From the NCBI GenBank assembly GCA_902478055.1, contig CABSJL010000017.1:1-29770 (forward strand): 29,770 nt of DNA, in the 5' to 3' direction. The DNA is from an uncultured Veillonella sp. Lineage in GTDB: Bacteria > Bacillota > Negativicutes > Veillonellales > Veillonellaceae. Under the pieces are notes generated by a model. The model saw nothing but the letters and a program-made list of their open reading frames with translations, had not been told where the DNA came from and searched no databases. This document shows positions 16,852 to 24,387 of this stretch, in pieces. Position numbers and translations under genes: made by a program. Within the stretch, counting starts at the first letter, position 1. Every line of letters starts with the position of its first letter.

Positions 16852-17907
16852 ATGGCTATTTATACGAAAACCGGTGATGCAGGTACAACAGCTCTTTTTG
16901 ATGGCACACGGGTACCTAAAAATTCACTTCGTGTGGACACATATGGAACCTTTGATGAATTAAATGCACAGGTTAGTGTATGTGAGAAATTAGTCGTCTC
17001 ACCAGACAATAAACATGTGCTTCACACATTACAACATCAGCTCTTCCGCTTATGTGCGGAGGTAGCAACGCCTCATGTAGAAAATCTTAGTGAAAGCAGC
17101 AATTTGATTTCACAACAAGATATTAGCGATTTGGAACGTTTAATCGATGACTATACAAAGCGATTGCCACAGCAACATAGCTTTATATTAAGCGGTAATT
17201 ATTTATCTGCTGCAGAGCTACATGTGGCTCGCACAATCTGTCGTCGCGGTGAACGGTTACTTATTAGCTTAGGTTCTGTAGAACCAATTCGCGATGAGGT
17301 TCGAAAATTTATAAATCGATTATCTGATGCTCTTTATATCATGGCTCGTATGGAAGACTATGTGCAATTTGTAGAAACAATTGTAGAGCGCGTAGCAGAA
17401 CGTGTTAAGAACAGTCATGCTGAAGTACTGGCGGAAACGAATCGGAGCTTATGGCATATGGGGCATACTACTGAAAATGGAGTTAGTTATATGGCAACTA
17501 GAACAAAGCTAGAAGAAATTATGACGAAACTTTCACAAGCAGCCATGGACTATGCTCAGTCCATAGGTGTACCTATCGTTGTATCTATAGTAGATGCAAA
17601 GGGTGTATTAATGTATTTCCATCGTATGTCAGATGCATTGCTCATCAGCAACGATATCGCACAGGCAAAGGCGTATACTGCAGTGGCTCTCAAAGCGGCA
17701 ACTCATGAAGTACATCAAAGTGCACAGCCTGATGGCGATCTATTCAACATTGAATCCATGGTAAATCGTAAAATCTGTACCTTTGGTGGAGGTTATCCGA
17801 TCATCATCGACGGAGAAATTGTCGGTGGTTTCGGCATTAGCGGTGGCACTGTGGCAGAAGATATGGACATTGCATCTCATGCATTACAATCTTTGTTAAC
17901 TCGATGA
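16852..17907 (+). CDS. pduO: PduO-type ATP:cob(I)alamin adenosyltransferase with C-terminal DUF336/GlcG domain
   Basis: A 351-residue two-domain protein. Residues 1 to about 175 are a PduO adenosyltransferase, with T-K-T-G-D-A-G-T-T for ATP binding and the C-R-R-G-E-R-L-L helix of the active site. It makes adenosylcobalamin for the dehydratase. Residues about 212-351 are a GlcG/HbpS-like (DUF336) domain, as in Salmonella PduO, where it is linked to heme or cobalamin binding. I choose the ATG at 16852, since the GTG codons upstream lie inside the GAGGTGG ribosome binding site. No PduS reductase gene is in the window to supply cob(I)alamin. Confidence 0.94.
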   Translation: MAIYTKTGDAGTTALFDGTRVPKNSLRVDTYGTFDELNAQVSVCEKLVVSPDNKHVLHTLQHQLFRLCAEVATPHVENLSESSNLISQQDISDLERLIDDYTKRLPQQHSFILSGNYLSAAELHVARTICRRGERLLISLGSVEPIRDEVRKFINRLSDALYIMARMEDYVQFVETIVERVAERVKNSHAEVLAETNRSLWHMGHTTENGVSYMATRTKLEEIMTKLSQAAMDYAQSIGVPIVVSIVDAKGVLMYFHRMSDALLISNDIAQAKAYTAVALKAATHEVHQSAQPDGDLFNIESMVNRKICTFGGGYPIIIDGEIVGGFGISGGTVAEDMDIASHALQSLLTR

Positions 17908-17917
17908 GGTGAAAACA

Positions 17918-18640
17918 ATGGACGTAACGCAAATGTATATTAGTGAGTTTGTTGGTACTGCCGTTCTAATTGCATTTGGTAACAGTACAAATGCATCAAT
18001 TTTATTAAAGAAAACCATCGTTAGTATTTTTGGAACTAACTGGTTACACATTATCTTTGGATGGGCCTTTGCCGTTTCCTTTGGTGTATACGTAGGTATT
18101 ACACTTGGTGGGCCTGGCCACTTGAATCCAGCAGTTACCTTTGCCCTTGCTGTGGCAGGTATATTTCCTTGGGATCAAGTTATTCCAATGTCTATAGCGC
18201 AAATTGCAGGTGGTTTTACTGGTGCTGCTATTGCTGCACTGTTCTATTATCCACACTTTAAAGTAACAGGTCCTGACGAAGGGAACTGCGTAGGGATTTT
18301 TGCAACAGGTCCAGCAATCGATAATAAACCTTTCAATTTGATATCTGAAATTATAGCTACGTTTATGTTTATGCTAGCTATTCTCTGCTTAGGTAAAATG
18401 GCTGATGGTTTAGCACCTATGGTCATTGGTATCTTGGTAGCATCGATTGGTATGTCCTTTGGTGCAACTACTGGATATGCGTTAAATCCAGCGCGCGACT
18501 TTGGTCCACGGTTAGCGTATTTCTTACTACCGATTCCTAATAAGGGAACTGCAAACTGGCAATATGCGTGGGTACCATTTATTGGCCCATTGATCGGGGC
18601 GGGCTTAGCCGTATTATTCTTCCAATTAGTGGCACCTTAA
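17918..18640 (+). CDS. pduF: Glycerol/propanediol facilitator (aquaporin family, PduF-like)
   Basis: A 240-residue major intrinsic protein with six membrane segments and the two pore motifs: L-N-P-A-V-T near residue 69 and L-N-P-A-R-D near 192. Asp after the second NPAR is typical of aquaglyceroporins such as GlpF and PduF, so glycerol or 1,2-propanediol is the expected solute. The start at 17918 has GAGGTG six bases ahead; a GTG at 17909 overlaps that site. In Salmonella pduF lies outside the pdu operon beside pocR; here it is inside, between pduO and pduU. Confidence 0.92.
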   Translation: MDVTQMYISEFVGTAVLIAFGNSTNASILLKKTIVSIFGTNWLHIIFGWAFAVSFGVYVGITLGGPGHLNPAVTFALAVAGIFPWDQVIPMSIAQIAGGFTGAAIAALFYYPHFKVTGPDEGNCVGIFATGPAIDNKPFNLISEIIATFMFMLAILCLGKMADGLAPMVIGILVASIGMSFGATTGYALNPARDFGPRLAYFLLPIPNKGTANWQYAWVPFIGPLIGAGLAVLFFQLVAP

Positions 18641-18652
18641 CTCTAGCTAGAG
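18641..18652. repeat. Perfect 12-bp palindrome CTCTAGCTAGAG
   Basis: The palindrome starts directly after the pduF stop codon, in an 85-base gap before pduU. With no loop and no T-run it is not a terminator. The nine bases CTCTAGCTA recur at 10574-10582 upstream of the regulator gene. A protein-binding or RNA-processing site is possible but unproven. Confidence 0.4.
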
Positions 18653-18725
18653 TATATAAAACAAAAACGAATCATAGTTTATCAGGATAGTTCAAAGAAT
18701 TTATTTTGAATTAGGAGGAGATTAT

Positions 18726-19088
18726 ATGGCCTTTCAAGAGGTAATTGATGCAAAACAGCGCATCATACAAGAATTTGTACCCGGAAAGCAGGTTACGATA
18801 GCCCATGTTATTGCCAATCCTAAGCCAGACCTATTTAGAAAAATGGGGCTCGAGGAAAAAGGTAGAAATGCCATTGGGATTCTTACCATAACACCTGGCG
18901 AAGGGACCATTATTGCAGCCGATATTGCAAGTAAATCCGGTGATATCGAAATCGGTTTCATCGATAGATTTTCGGGGGCACTTCTCATAACTGGTGATGT
19001 ATCTGCTGTTGAATCTGCATTGCGCAGTGTAATTGAAGGACTGCAACGCATATTAGGCTTTTTCCCAACGGATTTAACAAGATCCTAA
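18726..19088 (+). CDS. pduU: Circularly permuted BMC-H shell protein PduU
   Basis: A 120-residue permuted BMC hexamer protein of the PduU/EutS group. The hallmark N-terminal segment I-I-Q-E-F-V-P-G-K-Q-V-T, which forms a beta-barrel plug over the pore, is at residues 13-24. The core contains L-T-I-T-P-G-E-G and I-G-F-I-D-R-F-S-G-A. In Salmonella PduU sits with PduV, and here pduV follows after 13 bases. A strong AGGAGG ribosome binding site precedes it. Confidence 0.95.
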   Translation: MAFQEVIDAKQRIIQEFVPGKQVTIAHVIANPKPDLFRKMGLEEKGRNAIGILTITPGEGTIIAADIASKSGDIEIGFIDRFSGALLITGDVSAVESALRSVIEGLQRILGFFPTDLTRS

Positions 19089-19101
19089 TGAAAGGGTAAT
19101 T

Positions 19102-19542
19102 ATGAGTACCGAAAAGAAAGAAAAGCGTATCCTCCTAGTAGGCCGTAGCGGATGTGGGAAGACTACATTAGCCGATACGATTACCCATGGCTCGGCTACG
19201 TATCATAAGACACAAGCTATAACGCGGGTGGGAAACTTCATCGATACCCCTGGGGAATATATGGAAAATCCTAATTACTACCGAGGCATTATCTTGCACG
19301 CCTATGATGCGGATCTAGTGATTTTCATGATTCCCGCAGGTGATGAAACAACCATATTCCCACCAAGCTTTGGTAACTCCTTAAACCGCGAGGTTATCGG
19401 GGTTGTATCCAAGGTAGATACGGGAAAAGATGTGGAAGCGCCACGACGTAATCTCAAACTAGCGGGAGCCACTAAGATTTTTGAAATATCCGTTCACGAC
19501 GAAGAGTCGTTAGAACATTTGTGTAACTACATATACGGTTAG
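19102..19542 (+). CDS. pduV: PduV/EutP-family small GTPase
   Basis: A 146-residue Ras-like P-loop protein. G-R-S-G-C-G-K-T-T (about 14-22) is the nucleotide-binding loop. D-T-P-G-E-Y (about 49-54) is the G3 motif and S-K-V-D near 112 is the base-specificity motif. PduV is thought to associate with the microcompartment surface through PduU and affect its positioning. Placement directly after pduU supports this. AAAGGG precedes the ATG. Confidence 0.92.
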   Translation: MSTEKKEKRILLVGRSGCGKTTLADTITHGSATYHKTQAITRVGNFIDTPGEYMENPNYYRGIILHAYDADLVIFMIPAGDETTIFPPSFGNSLNREVIGVVSKVDTGKDVEAPRRNLKLAGATKIFEISVHDEESLEHLCNYIYG

Positions 19543-19560
19543 TTGAAAGAAGGTTTTTCC

Positions 19561-20568
19561 ATGGACAAAGGTTTTGAAGAACAACTTAATCAATTTATTT
19601 TAAATAAGGCGATCATTCCAAAAAGCTTGGGTCTATGGGAACGATATTTCAAGAAAATGTGTCTTGCTTGGCAGGATATGAAACCTGAGATTCATGCTCA
19701 GCATATTATCTTTTCGGCAGATAATGGTATTTCCGTAGATGGTCTGATTGGTTATAACTATGAGATTACTCGTAAACAGTCTCAAAATATGATTGATGGT
19801 AAAAGTGCAGTTGCTAATTACTGTATCTTTAACCATATTCCTTACGAAGTGGTAGATGTAGGCATTGCTTGTCCACAAGGTATTGGGGTGAATCGAAAGG
19901 TTGCTCAAGGCACAAAGAATATATTAGACGGTGCTGCTATGAACGCTGAAGAATTTGACCTAGCGTACCAAGCTGGATATAACCGCGTTGTCTACTACGC
20001 AGAATCTGGTATCAATCTATTTTCCTTCGGTGAAATGGGTGTTGGTAATACCACAACTTCAGCAGCTGTCTTAAGTGGTCTTACAAAACTAGACCCACGG
20101 ATAACTGTAGGTCCTGGATCTGGTCCTGATGAAGAGGCGTACATGAATCAAAAACGAGAATTTGTACGTACTGCACTATCTCATCATAAGGGACACTTAA
20201 ATAGTCCAAAAGAGGTAATCAGCCGCGTAGGTGGCTTTGATATAGCCGCTATTACAGGTGCTATGGTAGCTTGTACAGACTTACATATCCCATTTGTTAT
20301 CGATGGATATATAACAGCAGTTGCTATGGCTTGTGCTACGCAAATGAATGGAGATGCTCCATTATACGGTATTCCATCTCATTATTCTCGTGAGGTAGGG
20401 ATGGCCGCAGCATTGGCTTATGCAAATATTCGTCTTGATGAAGTTCCAATCCATGGGCAAATGGCATTAGGTGAAGGAACTGGTGCCGTATTAATGGTAC
20501 AACTACTTAAAACAGCACACTTTGCCTTTATGAATATAGGCACTATGGTGGAACTATTAGAAAAATAA
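19561..20568 (+). CDS. cobT: CobT-family base phosphoribosyltransferase, copy 2 inside the pdu operon
   Basis: A 335-residue homolog of the CobT at 5960, activating the lower-ligand base for cobamide assembly. E-M-G-V-G-N-T-T and the catalytic Glu305 in G-E-G-T-G are present. It shares the A-D-N-G loop change and the Q-S-x-N-M segment with copy 1, but keeps glycine (Gly188) where copy 1 has Trp192. The ATG at 19561 follows GAAGGT; a TTG at 19543 directly after the pduV stop is an unlikely alternative. A cobT gene between pduV and pduA is not part of standard pdu operons and suggests that the dehydratase needs a particular cobamide. It may pair with copy 1 as an ArsAB-like heterodimer. Confidence 0.88.
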   Translation: MDKGFEEQLNQFILNKAIIPKSLGLWERYFKKMCLAWQDMKPEIHAQHIIFSADNGISVDGLIGYNYEITRKQSQNMIDGKSAVANYCIFNHIPYEVVDVGIACPQGIGVNRKVAQGTKNILDGAAMNAEEFDLAYQAGYNRVVYYAESGINLFSFGEMGVGNTTTSAAVLSGLTKLDPRITVGPGSGPDEEAYMNQKREFVRTALSHHKGHLNSPKEVISRVGGFDIAAITGAMVACTDLHIPFVIDGYITAVAMACATQMNGDAPLYGIPSHYSREVGMAAALAYANIRLDEVPIHGQMALGEGTGAVLMVQLLKTAHFAFMNIGTMVELLEK

Positions 20569-20612
20569 ATTTGTAATCTTTGCTCTATGTTTTGTAAAAG
20601 GAGAGAAAACAG

Positions 20613-20894
20613 ATGACACAAGAAGCATTAGGTATGGTGGAAACTAAGGGCCTAGTAGGCGCTATTGAAGCAGCAGATGCAATGCTTAAAGCAGCTAATG
20701 TAGAACTCGTAGGGAATGAAAAAATTGGCTCTGGTCTCGTTACTGTTATGGTTCGCGGTGATGTAGGTGCTGTAAAAGCTGCTGTAGACGCAGGTGCAGC
20801 CGCTGCAGAACGCGTAGGCATTGTTATCTCTACTCATGTAATTCCAAGACCACATAAAGATGTAGAAGGTATTTTACCAACAAAGGGTGAATAA
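20613..20894 (+). CDS. pduA: BMC-H shell protein PduA
   Basis: A 93-residue canonical hexameric shell protein. It has the A-L-G-M-V-E-T-K-G-L-V-G-A-I-E-A-A-D start, the K-I-G-S-G-L-V-T-V pore region (K-I-G-S-G lines the central pore that passes propanediol in Salmonella PduA) and the T-H-V-I-P-R-P-H end. It is nearly the same as the protein at 22634. By analogy with pduAB order, the copy just before pduB is named PduA. AGGAGAG precedes the ATG, and the gene ends 2 bases before long pduB. Confidence 0.94.
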   Translation: MTQEALGMVETKGLVGAIEAADAMLKAANVELVGNEKIGSGLVTVMVRGDVGAVKAAVDAGAAAAERVGIVISTHVIPRPHKDVEGILPTKGE

Positions 20895-20896
20895 TT

Positions 20897-21739
20897 ATGG
20901 CCGATACTAAAAGTATGGTAGATGAGATTTTAAAGCGTGTATTGATGCGTATCGATGGTGCTGATTTAAGCAAAATTACAGGCGCAACAGGTAATGCATC
21001 ATGTGCTTCGTCACCTGTAAGTTCACCTACTACAAATCAACTACAAACTTCAATGATTACTGAACATGTAGGCAGTACTACAACAGGCGATACAATTGGC
21101 CTTGTAATTGCCAATGTAGACAGTCAAGTATTGGAAGCTATGAAGCTCACTAAGTCATATCGATCTATCGGTATCTTAGGTTCACGTACAGGTGCAGGAC
21201 CGCAAATCATGGCCGCTGATGAAGCTGTAAAAGCAACGAATACTGAGATTGTTAGCATTGAACTTGCCCGTGATATGAAAGGTGGCGCCGGTGCTGGTTC
21301 CCTTATCATATTTGGTGGCGATGACGTATCTGATGTAAGACGTTCTGTAGAGGTAGCATTGCGTGAATTAGAACGTACCTTCGGCGAGGTATATATGAAC
21401 GAAGCTGGTCATGTGGAGGTTCAATATACAGCTCGCGCAGGAGAAGCATTAGTGACTGCCTTTGGGACACCAGAAGGTAAAGCCTTTGGCTTGATCGTTG
21501 GGGCCCCAGCAGCTATTGGTGTAGTTATGGCAGATACAGCAGTTAAATCAGCGAATGTAGATGTAGTAGGCTATCGTTCTCCATCGAGTTCAGCTATGAG
21601 TAATGAAGTTATTTTACAAATCAGTGGTGATTCTGGCGCTGTTAAACAAGCTGTAAAAGCAGCACGTGATGTAGGATTAGCTTTACTAGAAACTATGGGA
21701 GACAGACCTAAGAATAAAGGTAATGCTTACATTATTTAA
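20897..21739 (+). CDS. pduB: BMC-T shell protein, long PduB with N-terminal extension
   Basis: A 280-residue tandem-BMC protein homologous over its last about 225 residues to short PduB at 10986. The first about 50 residues are extra: an amphipathic helix (M-V-D-E-I-L-K-R-V-L-M-R-I) and a Ser/Thr/Pro-rich linker. In Salmonella the PduB N-terminus connects the shell to the enzyme core, so this copy is the likely tether and the short one a plain facet protein. It ends N-A-Y-I-I instead of P-S-Y-I. It is coupled to pduA with a 2-base gap. Confidence 0.93.
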   Translation: MADTKSMVDEILKRVLMRIDGADLSKITGATGNASCASSPVSSPTTNQLQTSMITEHVGSTTTGDTIGLVIANVDSQVLEAMKLTKSYRSIGILGSRTGAGPQIMAADEAVKATNTEIVSIELARDMKGGAGAGSLIIFGGDDVSDVRRSVEVALRELERTFGEVYMNEAGHVEVQYTARAGEALVTAFGTPEGKAFGLIVGAPAAIGVVMADTAVKSANVDVVGYRSPSSSAMSNEVILQISGDSGAVKQAVKAARDVGLALLETMGDRPKNKGNAYII

Positions 21740-21771
21740 TGAATATTATTTCAAAGAGTCAAATATTCATT
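21738..21771 (+). other. AT-rich 10-bp inverted repeat after long pduB
   Basis: AATGAATATT at 21738-21747 pairs with 21762-21771 around a 14-base loop and starts at the pduB stop codon. It has no GC core or T-run, so it is a weak hairpin at most. It could slow 3'-end decay or help set lower downstream expression. Confidence 0.35.
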
Positions 21772-21831
21772 ACATATCATTATCACGTCGCAATAGATGA
21801 TACTTTCACAATGTGAATAGGAGGATTCATA

Positions 21832-22011
21832 ATGGCAGAACTAAATGAACAAATGTTACGGGCTATCATTATGGACATAATAGATGAAGTAGGTATGCTC
21901 AAGGATGAGCCTGTTCAGGCGACACCGAAAGAAGAACCTAAAACAGAATCTCAAGAACCAGAATTAAAAGATTTGATTCGTCAAATGTTAGTAGATATGC
22001 AACGTAGCTAA
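21832..22011 (+). CDS. 59-residue dual encapsulation-peptide-like protein (candidate adaptor)
   Basis: A small gene with a strong AGGAGG ribosome binding site at 21819-21824. Residues 5-20 (N-E-Q-M-L-R-A-I-I-M-D-I-I-D-E-V) closely resemble the PduD encapsulation helix of this locus (R-D-V-L-R-S-I-I-L-D-V-L-Q-E-M). Residues 44-56 (E-L-K-D-L-I-R-Q-M-L-V-D-M) resemble the PduP N-terminus (Q-L-K-E-M-I-R-S-M-V-I-D-V). Between them is a linker of about 22 residues rich in Pro, Glu, Lys and Thr. Nothing else is encoded. It would be able to bind shell or cargo at both ends. A truncated enzyme gene is the alternative, but the second helix followed at once by a stop argues against simple decay. Confidence 0.85.
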   Translation: MAELNEQMLRAIIMDIIDEVGMLKDEPVQATPKEEPKTESQEPELKDLIRQMLVDMQRS

Positions 22012-22076
22012 CGTTATAGGAATGCATGAATCCTGTTGCGAATCATCAACAGAAATAGACGTCGGGAGGTGGCATA

Positions 22077-22607
22077 GTGAAAGATTCACTAGGGTTACTA
22101 GAAGTAGCTGGTTTACTGGGGGCTATCACCGCATCAGATGCAATGGTTAAAGCTGCAAATGTACGGTTGATAGGCATAGAAAAGGCGAGAGGCCTTGGCT
22201 GGATGACAGTAAAGGTTGCCGGTGATGTAGCAGCTGTGGAAGCGGCTGTTCAGACTGGTGTAGCTCTTACAAAAGGAATGAACCTGTATGTAGCTCATAA
22301 GGTAATTCCACGGCCTGCAGAAGGCTTAGTAGAATCCTTTAATGATGACTTTACAGATAAGCCTGCTAAGGTATCTGATGATACACAGTTAACTAAGGCG
22401 AGTGCTAGTGTTCAAGAAACTGAGGAAATTATAGAAATCGAACCAGTCAAAGCTGAAGTTACAACTTCTAAAACAGAGAAACCCAAATTAGATGAAAAGG
22501 TTGTTGAAGTGTTAGATGAAATTGTATCTACCATCATAGAACCGAAAAGTTCTAAGTCTACAGGTACAAAGAAAACAACACCAAAGAAAAACTCTAAAAA
22601 GAAATAA
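22077..22607 (+). CDS. pduK: BMC-H shell protein with C-terminal extension (PduK-like)
   Basis: A 176-residue protein that starts with GTG (GGGAGGTGG ahead). Residues 1 to about 88 are a BMC domain that follows Salmonella PduK closely (S-L-G-L-L-E-V-x-G-L, G-W-M-x-V-K, A-H-K-V-I-x-R-P). The extension differs: Salmonella PduK has a cysteine cluster, whereas this tail has no cysteine. It carries an acidic linker, a possible amphipathic helix near 139-155 (E-K-V-V-E-V-L-D-E-I-V-S-T-I-I-E) and a Lys/Ser/Thr-rich end with about ten lysines in the last 21 residues. The basic end might contact nucleic acid or acidic proteins. Confidence 0.88.
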   Translation: MKDSLGLLEVAGLLGAITASDAMVKAANVRLIGIEKARGLGWMTVKVAGDVAAVEAAVQTGVALTKGMNLYVAHKVIPRPAEGLVESFNDDFTDKPAKVSDDTQLTKASASVQETEEIIEIEPVKAEVTTSKTEKPKLDEKVVEVLDEIVSTIIEPKSSKSTGTKKTTPKKNSKKK

Positions 22608-22633
22608 AGTAGTAAATAATAAAGGAGATTATC

Positions 22634-22909
22634 ATGAATAACGCATTAGGCATGGTAGAAACAAAAGGTTTAGTAGGCGCAATTGAAGCGGCTGATGCAA
22701 TGGTAAAAGCAGCTAACGTTACATTAGAAGGTACTGAAAAAATTGGTTCCGGTCTTGTAACAGTAATGGTTCGCGGTGATGTAGGCGCTGTAAAAGCGGC
22801 TGTTGATGCAGGTTGTGCAGCAGCACAAAAAGTAGGCGAAGTAGTATCTACTCATGTAATTCCACGCCCTCATAGCGACGTAGAATTAATTTTACCTAAG
22901 AAGGGATAA
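22634..22909 (+). CDS. pduJ: BMC-H shell protein PduJ
   Basis: A 91-residue canonical hexameric shell protein, very similar to PduA at 20613 (same K-I-G-S-G pore and T-H-V-I-P-R-P-H end). Named PduJ because it follows the pduK-type gene and precedes pduL, as in Salmonella and Lactobacillus reuteri (where the order is K-J-L). AAAGGAG precedes the ATG. PduJ is usually the most abundant facet protein and is needed for closed compartments. Confidence 0.93.
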   Translation: MNNALGMVETKGLVGAIEAADAMVKAANVTLEGTEKIGSGLVTVMVRGDVGAVKAAVDAGCAAAQKVGEVVSTHVIPRPHSDVELILPKKG

Positions 22910-22915
22910 TAGCTT

Positions 22916-23536
22916 ATGGATCGGGAACAGATTCGTGCTATCGTACGAGAAGTGATCGAAGCCATGTTCGAATCGTCCATTCCCGTAGGTGTGAGCAATA
23001 GACATGTCCATCTATGTCAGGCGGACTGGGAGGTATTATTCCCCAATCAGGCTATTACTAAGAAAAGTGACTTAAAACAAACTGGAGAGTTTGCTTCAGA
23101 ACAAACCGTTACTTTAGTGGGGCCTAAAGGGGTCATTCAAAATGTCCGCGTACTAGGTCCTCTTAGAAAACAGTCACAAGTGGAGGTATCGTTGACTGAT
23201 GCTCGTACATTAGGCATAAAGCCTCCTATTGTGCTATCTGGTCATTTAGAATCAGCCGTAGAGATTACTCTATGTACTGAAAACGGGGAAATAACAAAAC
23301 CTATTTGTATTGTTGCAAAGCGACATATTCACATGTCGCCGGATGATGCAAAACTGTTCCATGTAAACGACGGTGATAGCGTTAAGGTTGAACTTCAAAC
23401 GCCAGAACGCACCACTGTATTTGGTGATGTCATCGTTCGAGCCGTACCTGGTTTTGTCCTAGAACTCCATATTGATACAGATGAGGCTAATGCTGCCAAT
23501 GTACAAGGTACAGTGATGGCGAGAATTGTACAGTAA
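22916..23536 (+). CDS. pduL: Phosphate propanoyltransferase PduL
   Basis: A 206-residue enzyme that turns acyl-CoA plus phosphate into acyl-phosphate and CoA, so regenerating CoA inside the shell. Residues 1-18 (E-Q-I-R-A-I-V-R-E-V-I-E-A-M) are an encapsulation peptide. Two related beta-barrel halves follow, with zinc-ligand histidines in S-N-R-H-V-H-L (about 27-33) and K-R-H-I-H-M-S (about 140-146). No kinase (PduW) gene is in the window, so the acyl-phosphate must be used by a kinase encoded elsewhere. Confidence 0.95.
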   Translation: MDREQIRAIVREVIEAMFESSIPVGVSNRHVHLCQADWEVLFPNQAITKKSDLKQTGEFASEQTVTLVGPKGVIQNVRVLGPLRKQSQVEVSLTDARTLGIKPPIVLSGHLESAVEITLCTENGEITKPICIVAKRHIHMSPDDAKLFHVNDGDSVKVELQTPERTTVFGDVIVRAVPGFVLELHIDTDEANAANVQGTVMARIVQ

Positions 23537-23549
23537 AGTAGGTGATATG

Positions 23550-24386
23550 ATGAAAGGTTTGAAAAAGGCAAATAATACTTTGCAAGAGTTCTCTGATCTC
23601 GTAGAGTCCAAACAAGTGAGCTCTCATAATCAAAAGAATTTGCGTGTAGGCATCGACCTTGGTACATCATCTATTGTCCTATCCGTAGTAAACGACAAAG
23701 GTAAACCTATATATGGCGCTTTTGAATACAATGAGTCTATTCGAGACGGCCTTGTAGTTGACTATGTGGGCGCTGTTACGATTACGCGAGCGTTAAAGGC
23801 TAAGGCAGAGGCAGCCTTAGGTACAGAACTTGTATATGCCGCAGCAGCTGTTCCACCTGGAACGATAGGCAAGAATAAAGATGTAGTAGGTCATGTTCTG
23901 GAAAGCGCCGGTTTTGAAGTAACTTGTATTTTAGACGAACCTACCGCTGCTGCTAATGTGCTAGGTATCACCGATGGCGCTGTTATCGACGTCGGTGGTG
24001 GTACTACGGGCATAAGCATTTTAAAGGATGGACGCGTTGTGTATACCGTGGATGAGCCGACAGGGGGTACCCATATGAACCTTGTTATTAGTGGGGCCTA
24101 TGGGATCTCCATCCCTGAAGCGGAGGCTTATAAGCGCAATGAAGCCAATAAACGCGATGTATATGCAACCATACGGCCTGTTGTTGAAAAAATGGCAGCT
24201 ATTTCTAAGCGTGCGTTACAAGAGGGTGGTTATGAAAAAGGGACTCCTATTGTTGTTGTAGGTGGTGCTTCTAATTTTGAGGAGTTTACAAAAACTTTCA
24301 GTCAATATATAGGATTACCCGTAGATAAGCCGCTATATCCAGAATTTGTAACGCCCTTAGGGATTGCCATGGGAAGTGAGCATTAA
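23550..24386 (+). CDS. eutJ: EutJ-type actin-like chaperone
   Basis: A 278-residue protein of the Hsp70/actin fold. Motifs include V-G-I-D-L-G-T-S-S near residue 34, V-I-D-V-G-G-G-T-T-G near 150 and V-V-V-G-G-A-S near 235. EutJ homologs occur in ethanolamine operons and in Firmicutes pdu operons between pduL and pduM, as here. A chaperone or reactivation role is assumed but not proven. I start at the second of two adjacent ATGs (23550) for its spacing from AGGTG; the longer frame from TTG at 23526 overlaps pduL. Confidence 0.87.
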   Translation: MKGLKKANNTLQEFSDLVESKQVSSHNQKNLRVGIDLGTSSIVLSVVNDKGKPIYGAFEYNESIRDGLVVDYVGAVTITRALKAKAEAALGTELVYAAAAVPPGTIGKNKDVVGHVLESAGFEVTCILDEPTAAANVLGITDGAVIDVGGGTTGISILKDGRVVYTVDEPTGGTHMNLVISGAYGISIPEAEAYKRNEANKRDVYATIRPVVEKMAAISKRALQEGGYEKGTPIVVVGGASNFEEFTKTFSQYIGLPVDKPLYPEFVTPLGIAMGSEH

Positions 24387-24387
24387 T

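Noticed and set aside
18641..18652. CTCTAGCTAGAG palindrome as a terminator splitting the operon
   Set aside because: There is no loop and no T-run after it, and the downstream genes are clearly part of the same pathway.
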